Assembly: GCA_002837195.1 (NCBI GenBank)
Contig: KZ478059.1
Coordinates: forward strand, 744,001 to 808,000
DNA from: Enterobacterales bacterium CwR94
Lineage (GTDB): Bacteria > Pseudomonadota > Gammaproteobacteria > Enterobacterales > Enterobacteriaceae
Length of the DNA stretch: 64,000 nt
Reading direction: 5' to 3'
Of this stretch, positions 41,267 to 50,158 are shown piece by piece. How positions within the stretch are numbered: position 1 is the first letter of the stretch; every line of letters starts with the position of its first letter. The notes under the pieces are model-generated. The model did not search any database, was not told where the DNA came from, and saw only the letters and a list, made by a program, of their open reading frames with translations. Made by a program: the position numbers and the translations under genes.

Positions 41267-42628
41267 GTGATTAGCGTTTTTGACATGTTCAAGATCGGTA
41301 TTGGCCCTTCCAGTTCCCATACGGTTGGACCCATGAAAGCCGGCAAACAGTTTGTCGATGATTTGATAGCGAAAGATCTCTTAACGTCGGTGACGCGTGT
41401 GTCTGTCGATGTATACGGTTCTTTATCGTTGACCGGTAAAGGTCACCACACGGATATTGCCATCATTATGGGATTAACCGGTGCGTCACCGGACAGCGTT
41501 GACATTGATGCGATTCCTGGCACCCTGCGCGATGTTGAACAGCGTCAGCGCCTGATGCTGGCAAATCAGCACGAAGTGGATTTTCCACGCGAAGGTGGCA
41601 TGATTTTTCGCAGCGACAACTTATCGCTTCACGAAAACGGCATGAGTATTCACGCTTTCAACGGCGATAAGACGCTGTATAGCAAAACCTACTATTCCAT
41701 CGGCGGTGGTTTCATCGTTGATGAAGAAAGTTTTGGGGCTTCCACCCTTGATGAAGTCGACGTGCCCTATCCTTTCCACAGTGCGAAAGAGATGCTGGCA
41801 CATTGCCACGATACCGGTCTGTCACTTTCCGGCATGGTGATGAAAAATGAACTGGCCCTGCACAGCCGTCAGGATATTGAGAAATATTTCGGTGATGTTT
41901 GGCAGACCATGCGCGACTGTATCGATCGTGGTTTAAACACCGAAGGTGTCTTACCTGGACCGCTGCGCGTTCCCCGCCGGGCATCAGCACTGCGCCGTAT
42001 GTTGGTGGCTTCTGATAAGCTCTCCAACGATCCCATGAACGTCATTGACTGGGTCAATATGTTTGCGTTGGCCGTGAATGAGGAAAATGCTGCCGGTGGG
42101 CGTGTGGTGACCGCGCCAACCAACGGTGCCTGCGGTATCGTCCCGGCGGTGTTAGCCTACTACGATCATTTTATTGAATCCGTTAGCCCGGATATTTTCA
42201 TTCGTTACTTCCTGGCTGCCGGCGCCGTTGGCGTGCTGTATAAAATGAACGCCTCTATTTCAGGTGCTGAAGTCGGCTGTCAGGGAGAAGTCGGCGTTGC
42301 CTGCTCAATGGCGGCGGCAGGCCTGGCGGAACTGTTAGGTGCCAGCCCAGAGCAAGTCTGCGTGGCAGCAGAAATTGGTATGGAGCATAATTTGGGCCTG
42401 ACATGCGACCCGGTTGCAGGCCAGGTCCAGGTCCCTTGCATCGAGCGCAATGCCATCGCCTCCGTGAAAGCGATCAACTCAGCGCGCATGGCTATGCGCC
42501 GCACCAGCGCACCGCGCGTCTCGCTCGATAAGGTCATTGAGACCATGTATGAGACAGGGAAAGACATGAATGCCAAGTACCGTGAAACCTCACGAGGCGG
42601 GTTAGCGATTAAAGTCCAATGTGACTAG
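41267..42628 (+). CDS. sdaA: L-serine deaminase I
   Basis: SdaA converts L-serine to pyruvate and ammonia with an iron-sulfur cluster. GTG at 41267, after AAGGAGC, gives 453 residues, as in E. coli, where the start is also GTG. The N-terminal beta domain begins 'FDMFKIGIGPSSSHTVGPMK'. The catalytic domain has conserved cysteines in 'GVACSMAAAGL', 'GLTCDPVAG' and 'VPCIERN'. SdaA and not SdaB is favoured by position beside nudL. Confidence 0.96.
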   Translation: MISVFDMFKIGIGPSSSHTVGPMKAGKQFVDDLIAKDLLTSVTRVSVDVYGSLSLTGKGHHTDIAIIMGLTGASPDSVDIDAIPGTLRDVEQRQRLMLANQHEVDFPREGGMIFRSDNLSLHENGMSIHAFNGDKTLYSKTYYSIGGGFIVDEESFGASTLDEVDVPYPFHSAKEMLAHCHDTGLSLSGMVMKNELALHSRQDIEKYFGDVWQTMRDCIDRGLNTEGVLPGPLRVPRRASALRRMLVASDKLSNDPMNVIDWVNMFALAVNEENAAGGRVVTAPTNGACGIVPAVLAYYDHFIESVSPDIFIRYFLAAGAVGVLYKMNASISGAEVGCQGEVGVACSMAAAGLAELLGASPEQVCVAAEIGMEHNLGLTCDPVAGQVQVPCIERNAIASVKAINSARMAMRRTSAPRVSLDKVIETMYETGKDMNAKYRETSRGGLAIKVQCD

Positions 42629-42635
42629 CACTGAT

Positions 42636-42661
42636 AAGCACTGCTGCGGCGGTGCTTTTTT
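42636..42661 (+). terminator. sdaA intrinsic terminator
   Basis: AAGCACTGC-TGCG-GCGGTGCTT forms a nine-base stem (one G-T pair) followed by four to six Ts, eight bases after the sdaA stop. Confidence 0.88.
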
Positions 42662-42866
42662 ATGCATAAAATAAAAATAATTATCTCGCTGTATAGCCGC
42701 GCCTCTCTGAAACCGTTACAGTGTTTTTACACGTAATAACAGGCATTTGAGTTAGGGTGCGGCATCCACCCGGTTTTTTCACAATTCTCTCTAAACTTAA
42801 TTTTTGACGCGCCGATAACCTGTACTCGGTCTCTCTGCTTGCGTCTTCGTCCTGAGGTGGTTTCTG

Positions 42867-44459
42867 ATGCACGTGTCCCAGCACATTGTTGGACAGTTCC
42901 GCCGTAAGCGGCTCTTGATTGCCTCAACGGTAGCGGCAGTGGTGCTCATTCTCACCTTAACGGTCCGCTTTATGGAACAAAAGGGACAAATTGAGCAGCA
43001 AGCCCACGCATTCGCCAATAACGCCGTTTCCCGCTTCGATAAACTTTTCTCGCCCCTGGATGTTGCCGCCAGTAACACTCTGGGTTTAGTTGGGTTGACC
43101 TGCGATCACGTTCGCGCCCCGTTGATTGAAAAGCTGGCTACGCTGCAAACCGTGCGTTCAATCATGTTGATAAGCCAGGATATGATTTACTGCTCCAGTA
43201 TTTTTGGTGAGCGCAACCGTCAGTTTAGCGAGCTGTACCCTGAACTGGCGGTGAATAACCAACGCATGGTGTTGAGCGTCGACGACAGTTTGCTTAAAGG
43301 GTCTCCTATTCTGCTGTTATGGACCCCGCGTACGCTGGACAATCGCTCTGGTGTTTTGCAGGCCATCAACATTGAGATGATGTCGAACTATTTACTGGAA
43401 CCCTCGCTCCCCTGGATTGAACGCGCCGTGTTCAATGTGGCTGGAAAAAGTCTGGAGTATGGCAATCCACTGATTGAACCTGCGTTGCCTTCTGAGGATG
43501 AAGTCAGCTATGAGGAAAGTTCCTTACGTTATCCCTTTAGTGTGACACTGCTTGGGCCTTCACCAGGAAAACTGGCGCTTTCCAGGCTGCCCTCCCAATT
43601 GCCGCTGGCGCTGCTGCTTTCGCTGTTGACCGGCTACATTATTTGGCTGGCCACGGCCAACAGAATGAGTTTTTCCTGGCAGATCACCTATGGCTTGAGT
43701 GCCAAAGAGTTTATGGTTTACTGTCAGCCGCTGATCAATGCACGAAATGGCGATTGTTATGGCATCGAGTTGCTGTTGCGCTGGCACAGTCCGCGCCAGG
43801 GCTGGATCCCACCGGATGTCTTTATTCCCATTGCCGAGCGACAAAATCTGATTGCCCCTCTCACACGCTTTGTATTGAGTGAAGTGGTTGAGCATCTCCC
43901 CTCTCTGCCAACGACGCCGGGTTTTCACATTGCCATTAACGTTGCCGCCAGCCATTTCCACGAGCGTGAGATCCTCAATGACTTACAGACGCTGTGGTGG
44001 CCAGCCAATCCCCAGCAGCAACTGGTGGTTGAGCTGACCGAACGTGATGCGTTGCCGGTTGTTGATCAACAAGCCGTCACCCAGCTCCATAAAATCGGCG
44101 TAAAAGTGGCGATTGATGATTTCGGTACCGGCCACAGCTCGCTGGCTTACCTGAAAACCTTGAATCCTGACATCTTAAAAATCGACAAAATCTTTACCGC
44201 AGCCATTGGTACCGATGCGATTAACGCCACCGTGACCGATATGGTGATTGCGCTGGCACAGCGGCTGAACATTCGTTTAGTGGCCGAAGGCGTAGAGACG
44301 GCTGAACAGGCTGACTACCTGCGAGAAAAAGGCGTGGATGTGTTTCAGGGCTATTATTTTGCCCGTCCTATGCCGCTTGGCGATTTTGCTGCCTGGTTAC
44401 AGAACCATCGCAAAGGACTTGCCGTGTGGTCTACGCGCGAAGAACTGACGCAGCCATAA
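42867..44459 (+). CDS. pdeD: Cyclic-di-GMP phosphodiesterase PdeD (YoaD)
   Basis: A 530-residue membrane protein (E. coli 532). A first helix lies at about 15-33. The periplasmic sensor domain carries the CSS motif (Cys109-Ser-Ser), a redox/DsbA-linked control site. A second helix lies at about 245-262. The EAL domain has 'ELLLRWH' in place of canonical EAL as E-L-L, then 'NVAASHF', 'ELTERD', 'IDDFGTGHSSLAYL', 'KIDKIF', 'AEGVET' and 'QGYYFARP', so all catalytic acids are present. There is no GGDEF domain. Confidence 0.93.
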   Translation: MHVSQHIVGQFRRKRLLIASTVAAVVLILTLTVRFMEQKGQIEQQAHAFANNAVSRFDKLFSPLDVAASNTLGLVGLTCDHVRAPLIEKLATLQTVRSIMLISQDMIYCSSIFGERNRQFSELYPELAVNNQRMVLSVDDSLLKGSPILLLWTPRTLDNRSGVLQAINIEMMSNYLLEPSLPWIERAVFNVAGKSLEYGNPLIEPALPSEDEVSYEESSLRYPFSVTLLGPSPGKLALSRLPSQLPLALLLSLLTGYIIWLATANRMSFSWQITYGLSAKEFMVYCQPLINARNGDCYGIELLLRWHSPRQGWIPPDVFIPIAERQNLIAPLTRFVLSEVVEHLPSLPTTPGFHIAINVAASHFHEREILNDLQTLWWPANPQQQLVVELTERDALPVVDQQAVTQLHKIGVKVAIDDFGTGHSSLAYLKTLNPDILKIDKIFTAAIGTDAINATVTDMVIALAQRLNIRLVAEGVETAEQADYLREKGVDVFQGYYFARPMPLGDFAAWLQNHRKGLAVWSTREELTQP

Positions 44460-44462
44460 AAA

Positions 44463-44486
44463 AAGGGCAACCTCTCGGCTGCCCTT
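44463..44486. terminator. Bidirectional terminator between pdeD and yoaE
   Basis: AAGGGCA and TGCCCTT form a seven-base stem around a ten-base loop, preceded by seven As. It suits the convergent minus strand best, where a T run follows. Confidence 0.75.
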
Positions 44487-44508
44487 GTTACTTCATATCC
44501 GATAACGA

Positions 44509-46083
44509 TTACTCGTCTTCATCCTCATCGAATTTTTCTTTCGTAACGCGTACCAGGTCAATGCGATAATCCGTTGCTTCAACAATCTGGAACGTCAGCG
44601 GTGCCAGAACAATGACATCACCGGCTTTCGGGAATTGATCGTTCTGTGCAATCAACAGGCCCGCCAGTGAGGCATAATCCTCTTCCGGATCCACCAGACC
44701 TTGCGTGTCCAGCAGTTGTTGCAACGAGTGCAGGTCGGTACCACCTTTCACCAGCCAACCCTCACCATCGGCAATCACGTCAGGCGTTTCGTCTTCATCC
44801 GGGAATTCACCAGCAATGGCTTCCAGCACGTCCAACGGGGTGATCAAACCTTGCACAACACCAAACTCGTTGGTGACCATCACAAAGCTGCCTTTTGCAC
44901 GACGCAATACCGCCAGCAGATTGATGGGATCTAACGTCTCCGGCACCATGATAGGCGGCGTATTTGACGCAAAGGCATCCACATCAATACCGTGATCCAA
45001 CGCCACCAGCAGCTCTTTCGCACGCACGACACCAATCACCTCATCCAGTTCTCCCCGACAAACCGGGAACAAGCTGTGTGGGGTATCCAGCAACTGCGTA
45101 CGAATGTCATCGGTGCTGCGCGTCGCATCAACCCACGAAATATCACCCCGTGGCGTCATGATGCTGCGCACTGAACGTGAAGCCAGCGTTAACACACCGG
45201 TAATCATGTAGCGCTCTTCGTCAGCAAACGCCTCTTTCGGCAAATTCACGGCCGATGCCAGCTCCGTCTTGGCTTCTGTTTTTTCCGTCGCCGGTGTCGC
45301 TTCGCGACGTCCGCCCATCAGGCGCAAAATGGCCTCGGCGGTGCGTTCGCGCATTGGGCGATGTGCCTGATTACGCAAAAAGTTTCGACGCGCAATCTGG
45401 TTAAACAGTTCAATCAGGATGGAGAAACCAATCGCCGCATACAAATAGCCTTTCGGAATGTGGAAGCCAAAACCTTCAGCGACCAAACTCAAGCCGATCA
45501 TGAGCAGGAAGCTCAGACACAGCACCACCACGGTCGGGTGTGCATTCACGAAATCGGTTAGCGGACGCGAGGCAATTAACATTACACCCATGGCGATAAT
45601 CACCGCCGCCATCATGACCGGCAAGTGGTTAACCATACCTACCGCGGTAATCACAGCATCCAGTGAGAACACGGCATCCAGCACTACAATCTGTGCCACA
45701 ACCGCCCAGAAACTCGCGTACGCCTTGTTACCATCCGTTTGGTGATCGCGACTTTCCAGCCGTTCATGCAACTCGGTGGTTGCTTTAAACAACAGGAACA
45801 CACCACCAAACAGCAAGATCAGATCGCGTCCAGAGAAACTAAACTGCGCTACGCTAAACAACGGCGTGGTGAGCGTCACCATCCACGAAATGACCGACAA
45901 CAGGCCAAGACGCATGATGAGCGCTAATGACAGACCGATAATACGGGCTTTATCACGCTGTTTCGGCGGCAGTTTGTCCGCCAGGATAGCAATAAACACC
46001 AGGTTATCTATGCCCAGCACAATCTCCAGCACGATGAGCGTCAGTAAACCGGCCCAAATTGAGGGGTCTAAAAATATTTCCAT
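44509..46083 (-). CDS. yoaE: TerC-family membrane protein with CBS and CorC domains
   Basis: A 524-residue inner-membrane protein (E. coli YoaE 518). The TerC domain with about seven helices covers residues 10-235 and has the acidic '[12 protein letters not shown]' and '[15 protein letters not shown]' motifs that probably bind a metal. A charged linker (245-290), a CBS pair (about 300-425) and a CorC_HlyC domain (about 435-515) follow. TerC relatives (Alx, MntP functional cousins) handle manganese; substrate here unknown. The acidic tail is DEDEDE. Confidence 0.94.
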   Translation of the reverse strand: MEIFLDPSIWAGLLTLIVLEIVLGIDNLVFIAILADKLPPKQRDKARIIGLSLALIMRLGLLSVISWMVTLTTPLFSVAQFSFSGRDLILLFGGVFLLFKATTELHERLESRDHQTDGNKAYASFWAVVAQIVVLDAVFSLDAVITAVGMVNHLPVMMAAVIIAMGVMLIASRPLTDFVNAHPTVVVLCLSFLLMIGLSLVAEGFGFHIPKGYLYAAIGFSILIELFNQIARRNFLRNQAHRPMRERTAEAILRLMGGRREATPATEKTEAKTELASAVNLPKEAFADEERYMITGVLTLASRSVRSIMTPRGDISWVDATRSTDDIRTQLLDTPHSLFPVCRGELDEVIGVVRAKELLVALDHGIDVDAFASNTPPIMVPETLDPINLLAVLRRAKGSFVMVTNEFGVVQGLITPLDVLEAIAGEFPDEDETPDVIADGEGWLVKGGTDLHSLQQLLDTQGLVDPEEDYASLAGLLIAQNDQFPKAGDVIVLAPLTFQIVEATDYRIDLVRVTKEKFDEDEDE

Positions 46084-46300
46084 TACAGACTCCGGAAAAA
46101 GGAACAGATAAGCGCCCCATTCGGCCTGGCGAATGTGGGGTGAGAAAAATCAGTGATAAGCGATACTGAGATCCCGAGAGGGATAAAGGCAAAGGCGCAT
46201 GCGCCCGGGGGTTCATTAGAACTACTTCGGTGACAGTCCATAGGGAGGGCTGAAGCCGTTACTCCTGTATTGAAAAAGGACTCTCACTTTAGCAGTCTGC
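46084..46300 (-). promoter_or_regulatory. Structured leader upstream of yoaE
   Basis: On the minus strand, before the yoaE ATG, I see GGCGCATGCGCC (46193-46204), ATCCC-TCTC-GGGAT (about 46171-46183), TCAGT/ACTGA followed by five Ts (46145-46169), and CCCCACATTCG/CGAATGGGG (46115-46140) just before the ribosome site. The TCAGT hairpin plus T run resembles an attenuator. The manganese riboswitch core GGGGAGUAGC is not present, so the type is unassigned. Confidence 0.45.
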
Positions 46301-46595
46301 GCAAATGCGTCAAATTATTTCTTATGTTCTCAGGGGCTAAAACAGATTCTGAGAACAATATCGCCGCTGCCATGCAGATTCTTAGCTTATGAAAAAGCGA
46401 TCGCTGTTGGACTTTTAACCATAAACACGCCTTGTGGAACTTTAGGTCTAAATTACTGAACCAGGTCACATAAATTATTTTTTCACAGACTAAAATAATT
46501 CCGACTTTACAGGTAATGCATGCGGAAAAACCGTGCAAAAATCGCCTTTCAGGCAAACATTATGGTGAAACACTGCCGTAACAAGTCTGAAAAAT
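46301..46595. other. AT-rich intergenic stretch, yoaE/manX
   Basis: No gene is visible. TTCTCAG and CTGAGAA (about 46327-46355) form a seven-base inverted repeat of unknown purpose. The promoters for yoaE on one strand and man on the other must lie here or in the flanks. Confidence 0.4.
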
Positions 46596-46611
46596 AGTGA
46601 TTTATGTCACA
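46596..46611 (+). promoter_or_regulatory. CRP site upstream of manXYZ
   Basis: AGTGATTTATGTCACA has GTGA and TCAC halves with six bases between, the CRP consensus. It lies 102 bases before the manX start. E. coli manXYZ is activated by CRP and repressed by Mlc. Confidence 0.75.
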
Positions 46612-46635
46612 ACATTTCCCTGTCCTTACAGATCG

Positions 46636-46662
46636 ATTCACTGCATTTTTTTTGCAGTGAAT
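46636..46662. promoter_or_regulatory. Inverted repeat with T7 centre before manX
   Basis: ATTCACTGCA and TGCAGTGAAT flank seven Ts, between the CRP site and the manX start. The arms are perfect. It could be an operator or a leader stem; the T run is in the loop, so it is not an ordinary terminator. I cannot match it to the Mlc consensus with confidence. Confidence 0.5.
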
Positions 46663-46712
46663 TATCGGGTGACTCAGTCAAGAACACCCTGGCGTAAAAA
46701 CGGAGGTAGCAA

Positions 46713-47669
46713 GTGACCATTGCTATTGTAATCGGCACTCACGGATGGGCAGCGGAACAGCTGCTGAAAACCGCTGAGATGCTTTTAGGGGAACAGCAAA
46801 ATGTCGGCTGGATTGATTTTGTGCCGGGCGAAAATGCGGAAACCCTGATTGAGAAATACACGGCACGACTGGCGGATTTGCAAACCGAGAAAGGCGTTCT
46901 TTTCCTTGTGGATACGTGGGGCGGCAGCCCATTCAATGCGGCCAGCCGCATCGTTACCGATAAGGAAAATCACGAAGTCATTGCGGGTGTGAACATCCCG
47001 ATGCTGGTTGAAACCCTGATGGCGCGTGATGACGACCCCTCGTTTGATGAGTTAGTCGCCATTGCCGTCGAAACCGGGCGCGAAGGCGTAAAAGCACTGA
47101 AAGCGAAGGCCCCTGAACCTGTTGCGGCAGTCGCCCCCAAACCCGCTGCACCGGCGAAACCTTTGGGACCGGAAGATCATATGAAGATCGGCCTGGCGCG
47201 CATTGATGACCGCTTAATTCACGGTCAGGTCGCTACGCGCTGGACGAAAGAAACCAATGTCACACGCATTATCGTGGTCAGCGATGAAGTCGCGGCTGAC
47301 AATATGCGCTCGACGCTGCTTAAGCAGGTTGCTCCGCCGGGTGTCACCGCACACGTGGTCGATGTGGCCAAAATGATCCGGGTCTGGAATAACCCTATGT
47401 ATGGTAACGATCGCGTCATGCTGTTGTTTACCAACCCGACGGATGTGCTGCGCCTGGTGGAAGAAGGCGTGAAAATTCCTTCAGTGAACATTGGTGGCAT
47501 GGCATTCCGTCAGGGCAAAACGCAGGTTAATAACGCCGTTTCGCTCGATGAAAAAGACATTGTTGCATTTAAAGCGTTGAATGAACGCGGTATCGAATTG
47601 GAAGTTCGTAAAGTGTCCAACGATCCGCGCCTAAAAATGATGGACCTGATTGCCAAAGTGGCGTCCTGA
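46713..47669 (+). CDS. manX: Mannose PTS enzyme IIAB
   Basis: ManX phosphorylates incoming mannose, glucose, glucosamine and related sugars. GTG start (GGAGG upstream), as in E. coli; 318 residues. The EIIA domain has phospho-accepting His10 in GTHGW. An Ala/Pro-rich linker covers about 133-153, and the EIIB domain has the second phosphohistidine in ARIDDRLIHGQV. First gene of manXYZ; manY follows after 66 bases. Confidence 0.97.
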   Translation: MTIAIVIGTHGWAAEQLLKTAEMLLGEQQNVGWIDFVPGENAETLIEKYTARLADLQTEKGVLFLVDTWGGSPFNAASRIVTDKENHEVIAGVNIPMLVETLMARDDDPSFDELVAIAVETGREGVKALKAKAPEPVAAVAPKPAAPAKPLGPEDHMKIGLARIDDRLIHGQVATRWTKETNVTRIIVVSDEVAADNMRSTLLKQVAPPGVTAHVVDVAKMIRVWNNPMYGNDRVMLLFTNPTDVLRLVEEGVKIPSVNIGGMAFRQGKTQVNNAVSLDEKDIVAFKALNERGIELEVRKVSNDPRLKMMDLIAKVAS

Positions 47670-47735
47670 TTTTAATAAACCCACCTGACGCCACGTCAGG
47701 ACTACTCAGTTAACGACTGTCAAAGGAGAAGTGCA

Positions 47736-48539
47736 ATGGAGATTACCGCTCTTCAAATTGTACTGATTTTTATCGTCGCCTGTATTGCCGGTATGGGATC
47801 AGTGCTCGACGAATTCCAGTTCCACCGTCCGTTGGTGGCTTGTACCCTAATCGGGATCATTCTAGGTGATATGAAAACCGGTATTATTATCGGCGGTACG
47901 CTGGAAATGATTGCCCTGGGATGGATGAACATTGGTGCTGCTGTCGCACCGGATGCCGCCCTCGCCTCGATCATCTCAACGATCCTGGTTATCGCCGGTG
48001 GACAAAGTGTCGGTGCCGGTATCGCGCTCGCCATTCCTTTGGCCGCTGCGGGACAAGTACTGACCATTATTGTGCGTACGCTGACGGTTGGTTTCCAACA
48101 CGCCGCGGATAAAGCAGCAGAGAAAGGCAATCTGAACGCCATTTCCTGGCTGCACGTCTCAGCACTGCTGTTACAGGCCATGCGTATCGCTATTCCTGCC
48201 GCCATCGTGGCAGTCTCCGTCGGTACCAGTGTGGTCCAGGGCCTGCTGGAATCAATCCCTGAGGTTGTGACCAATGGTCTGAACATCGCTGGCGGCATGA
48301 TTGTCGTGGTGGGTTACGCGATGGTCATCAACATGATGCGCGCAGGCTACCTGATGCCGTTCTTCTACCTCGGTTTTGTTACCGCGGCATTTACCAACTT
48401 CAACCTGGTCGCTCTGGGTGTAATTGGTGTCGTTATGGCTATTTTGTATATCCAACTGGCACCGAAATACAACCGCGGAACAGGCCCTGCGCACGCTGCA
48501 GGCCCTGCTAAAAATGACCTCGATAACGAATTAGACTAG
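47736..48539 (+). CDS. manY: Mannose PTS enzyme IIC
   Basis: ManY is the IIC membrane channel subunit of the mannose PTS, working with ManZ. It has 267 residues (E. coli 266) and several membrane helices, with the family segments 'GTLEMIALGWMNIGAAVAPD' and 'LPFFYLGFVTAAFTNF'-like 'MPFFYLGFVTAAFTNFN'. AAAGGAGAAG precedes the ATG, and manZ follows after 13 bases. ManYZ is also the entry route for phage lambda DNA and a receptor for some bacteriocins in relatives. Confidence 0.97.
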   Translation: MEITALQIVLIFIVACIAGMGSVLDEFQFHRPLVACTLIGIILGDMKTGIIIGGTLEMIALGWMNIGAAVAPDAALASIISTILVIAGGQSVGAGIALAIPLAAAGQVLTIIVRTLTVGFQHAADKAAEKGNLNAISWLHVSALLLQAMRIAIPAAIVAVSVGTSVVQGLLESIPEVVTNGLNIAGGMIVVVGYAMVINMMRAGYLMPFFYLGFVTAAFTNFNLVALGVIGVVMAILYIQLAPKYNRGTGPAHAAGPAKNDLDNELD

Positions 48540-48552
48540 GGGAGAGTGAGAA

Positions 48553-49398
48553 ATGGTCGATACCGTTAAAACTGAAAAGAAGCTCACGCAAAGCGATGTT
48601 CGCGCCGTGTTCCTTCGCTCCAACCTGTTTCAGGGTTCATGGAACTTTGAACGTATGCAAGCGCTGGGTTTCTGCTTCTCTATGGTGCCAGTGATTCGTC
48701 GCCTGTATCCGGAGAATAATGATGAGCGTAAGCAAGCGATCAAACGCCATCTGGAGTTTTTTAATACCCATCCTTATGTTGCCGCGCCTGTATTAGGTGT
48801 CACCATGGCGATGGAAGAACAGCGTGCCAATGGCGCTGATATCGATGATGGTGCTATCAACGGGATCAAAGTTGGCCTGATGGGTCCGCTGGCCGGTGTG
48901 GGTGACCCGATCTTCTGGGGTACCGTGCGTCCGGTGTTTGCGGCGCTGGGTGCTGGCATCGCGATGAGCGGCAGCCTGCTCGGTCCAATTCTGTTCTTTG
49001 TGCTGTTCAACCTGGTACGTATGTTGACCCGTTACTACGGCGTGGCGTATGGCTATCGCAAAGGTGTTGATATTGTCAGCGATATGGGCGGCGGCTTCCT
49101 GCAAAAACTGACGGAAGGAGCGTCCATTCTCGGCCTGTTTGTAATGGGGGCCCTGGTCAACAAGTGGACGCATGTTAACGTCCCGTTGGTGGTGTCCACC
49201 ATTACCGATCAGACGGGCAAAACCAACGTTACCACGGTGCAAAACATTCTTGACCAGTTGATGCCAGGACTGATTCCACTGCTGCTCACCTTTGGCTGTA
49301 TGTGGTTACTGCGCCGTAAAGTGAATGCGCTGTGGATTATCGTTGGCTTCTTCGCCATTGGTATCTTCGGCTACTGGATTGGCCTGTTAGGTCTGTAA
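48553..49398 (+). CDS. manZ: Mannose PTS enzyme IID
   Basis: ManZ is the IID membrane subunit that pairs with ManY. The 281 residues match the E. coli protein, with the IID marks 'SNLFQGSWNFERMQALGF' near the N terminus, 'GLMGPLAGVGDPIFWGT' at about 110-126 and a C-terminal hydrophobic pair. GGGGAGAG lies upstream. The operon ends in the strong terminator at 49421. Confidence 0.97.
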   Translation: MVDTVKTEKKLTQSDVRAVFLRSNLFQGSWNFERMQALGFCFSMVPVIRRLYPENNDERKQAIKRHLEFFNTHPYVAAPVLGVTMAMEEQRANGADIDDGAINGIKVGLMGPLAGVGDPIFWGTVRPVFAALGAGIAMSGSLLGPILFFVLFNLVRMLTRYYGVAYGYRKGVDIVSDMGGGFLQKLTEGASILGLFVMGALVNKWTHVNVPLVVSTITDQTGKTNVTTVQNILDQLMPGLIPLLLTFGCMWLLRRKVNALWIIVGFFAIGIFGYWIGLLGL

Positions 49399-49420
49399 TC
49401 CCTGTTTGATGATGTACAAT

Positions 49421-49455
49421 GCTGCGACAAGCCTGCTTGTCGCAGCTTTTTTTTT
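49421..49455 (+). terminator. manXYZ intrinsic terminator
   Basis: GCTGCGACAAG-CCTG-CTTGTCGCAGC is a perfect 11-base stem followed by nine Ts. The T run abuts the yobD ribosome site, so any yobD expression needs read-through or a promoter inside this region. Confidence 0.95.
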
Positions 49456-49465
49456 GGAGAATGTC

Positions 49466-49924
49466 ATGTCCCTGACTGATGTCATCATTGTGATGATGAC
49501 CCTCGCTATGTTGCTGTTTGCCGTTTATGACGAAGTGATCACGGACAAGCGCCACGGCAGAACGCTGCTGAAGATTTTTTTGCTGAAGCGCGGACGCGTG
49601 GATGGTCTGATATTCGTTGGCTTAATCGGCATCCTTATATACAACAATATTCACGCGCAAGGCACGCCTTTAACCACGTATTTATTATTGTCTTTAGCCT
49701 TGATTGCTTTCTGGACATTTTGGATCCGCCAACCTAAATGCCTGTTTAAAACACAGGGTTTTATCTTTGCAGGCGTATTTATTCCTTATACCCGCATTCA
49801 AAGTATGAATTTATCTGAAGATGGCGTATTGGTCATTCAATTAGAAAAACGAAATATCTATGTTCGCGTAAAGCAGATAGACGACCTCGAAAAAATATAC
49901 AGCCTGCTTATTAAAAATCAATAA
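49466..49924 (+). CDS. yobD: YobD, small membrane protein (UPF0266)
   Basis: The ATG at 49466 follows GGAG and gives 152 residues, as in E. coli YobD. Three membrane helices are visible (about 5-22, 45-61, 67-86). A cytoplasmic C-terminal part follows ('IQSMNLSEDGVLVIQLEKRNIYVRV') that resembles a PH-like strand pattern. The function is unknown. The gene sits directly behind the man terminator, and its 3' end faces the mntP control region. A longer frame starting at 49406 crosses the man terminator and is not used. Confidence 0.9.
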   Translation: MSLTDVIIVMMTLAMLLFAVYDEVITDKRHGRTLLKIFLLKRGRVDGLIFVGLIGILIYNNIHAQGTPLTTYLLLSLALIAFWTFWIRQPKCLFKTQGFIFAGVFIPYTRIQSMNLSEDGVLVIQLEKRNIYVRVKQIDDLEKIYSLLIKNQ

Positions 49925-49944
49925 CTTAGGAAGTTTCACCGTGC

Positions 49945-49974
49945 AAAAAACATTCCCTATTATCAATAGGGAAT
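49945..49974 (-). terminator. Minus-strand intrinsic terminator upstream of mntP
   Basis: ATTCCCTATT-ATC-AATAGGGAAT (49952-49974) is a perfect ten-base stem. Reading the minus strand it is followed by G and then six Ts (49945-49950), a proper intrinsic terminator. On the plus strand, after yobD, no T run follows. No annotated minus-strand gene needs it. Confidence 0.7.
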
Positions 49975-49980
49975 ACAATA

Positions 49981-50051
49981 AATAGCCTTGGCTATAATAT
50001 ATAGCCATGATTAACATTGTAACCTCCATCAATATTAGCCCTGGCTATAAT
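49981..50051 (+). promoter_or_regulatory. Two MntR-like boxes overlapping TATAAT elements
   Basis: TAGCCTTGGCTA (49983-49994) and TAGCCCTGGCTA (50036-50047) are near-perfect palindromes. Each runs into TATAAT (49993-49998 and 50046-50051). The pattern ATAGC-N4-GCTAT is the core of the enterobacterial MntR operator, and MntR controls mntP in E. coli. I found no good -35 for either TATAAT, which would suit activated expression. The manganese riboswitch core is not seen before mntP. Confidence 0.6.
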
Positions 50052-50158
50052 GACAACGAAATTGATACCAATCAGCATTGCGCGATATTTACATGCCTTT
50101 TGATTGCCAGCCGTAAATTCATTTGATAAGGTTCGCCTCATTATTAGGGAACAATTCT

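Noticed and set aside
42629-42866. Small gene between sdaA and pdeD
   Set aside because: The minus-strand frames here (for example 42681-42884) cross the sdaA terminator side and the pdeD start; no ribosome site or homology.
45458-45745. Plus-strand frames inside yoaE
   Set aside because: Several open frames occur opposite the TerC domain because of its codon bias; none has a start context or homology.
46203-46270. yybP-ykoY manganese riboswitch before yoaE
   Set aside because: GGAGTAACGG on the minus strand resembles the first conserved loop, but the pairing partner CATACTCC and the exact GGGGAGUAGC are missing.
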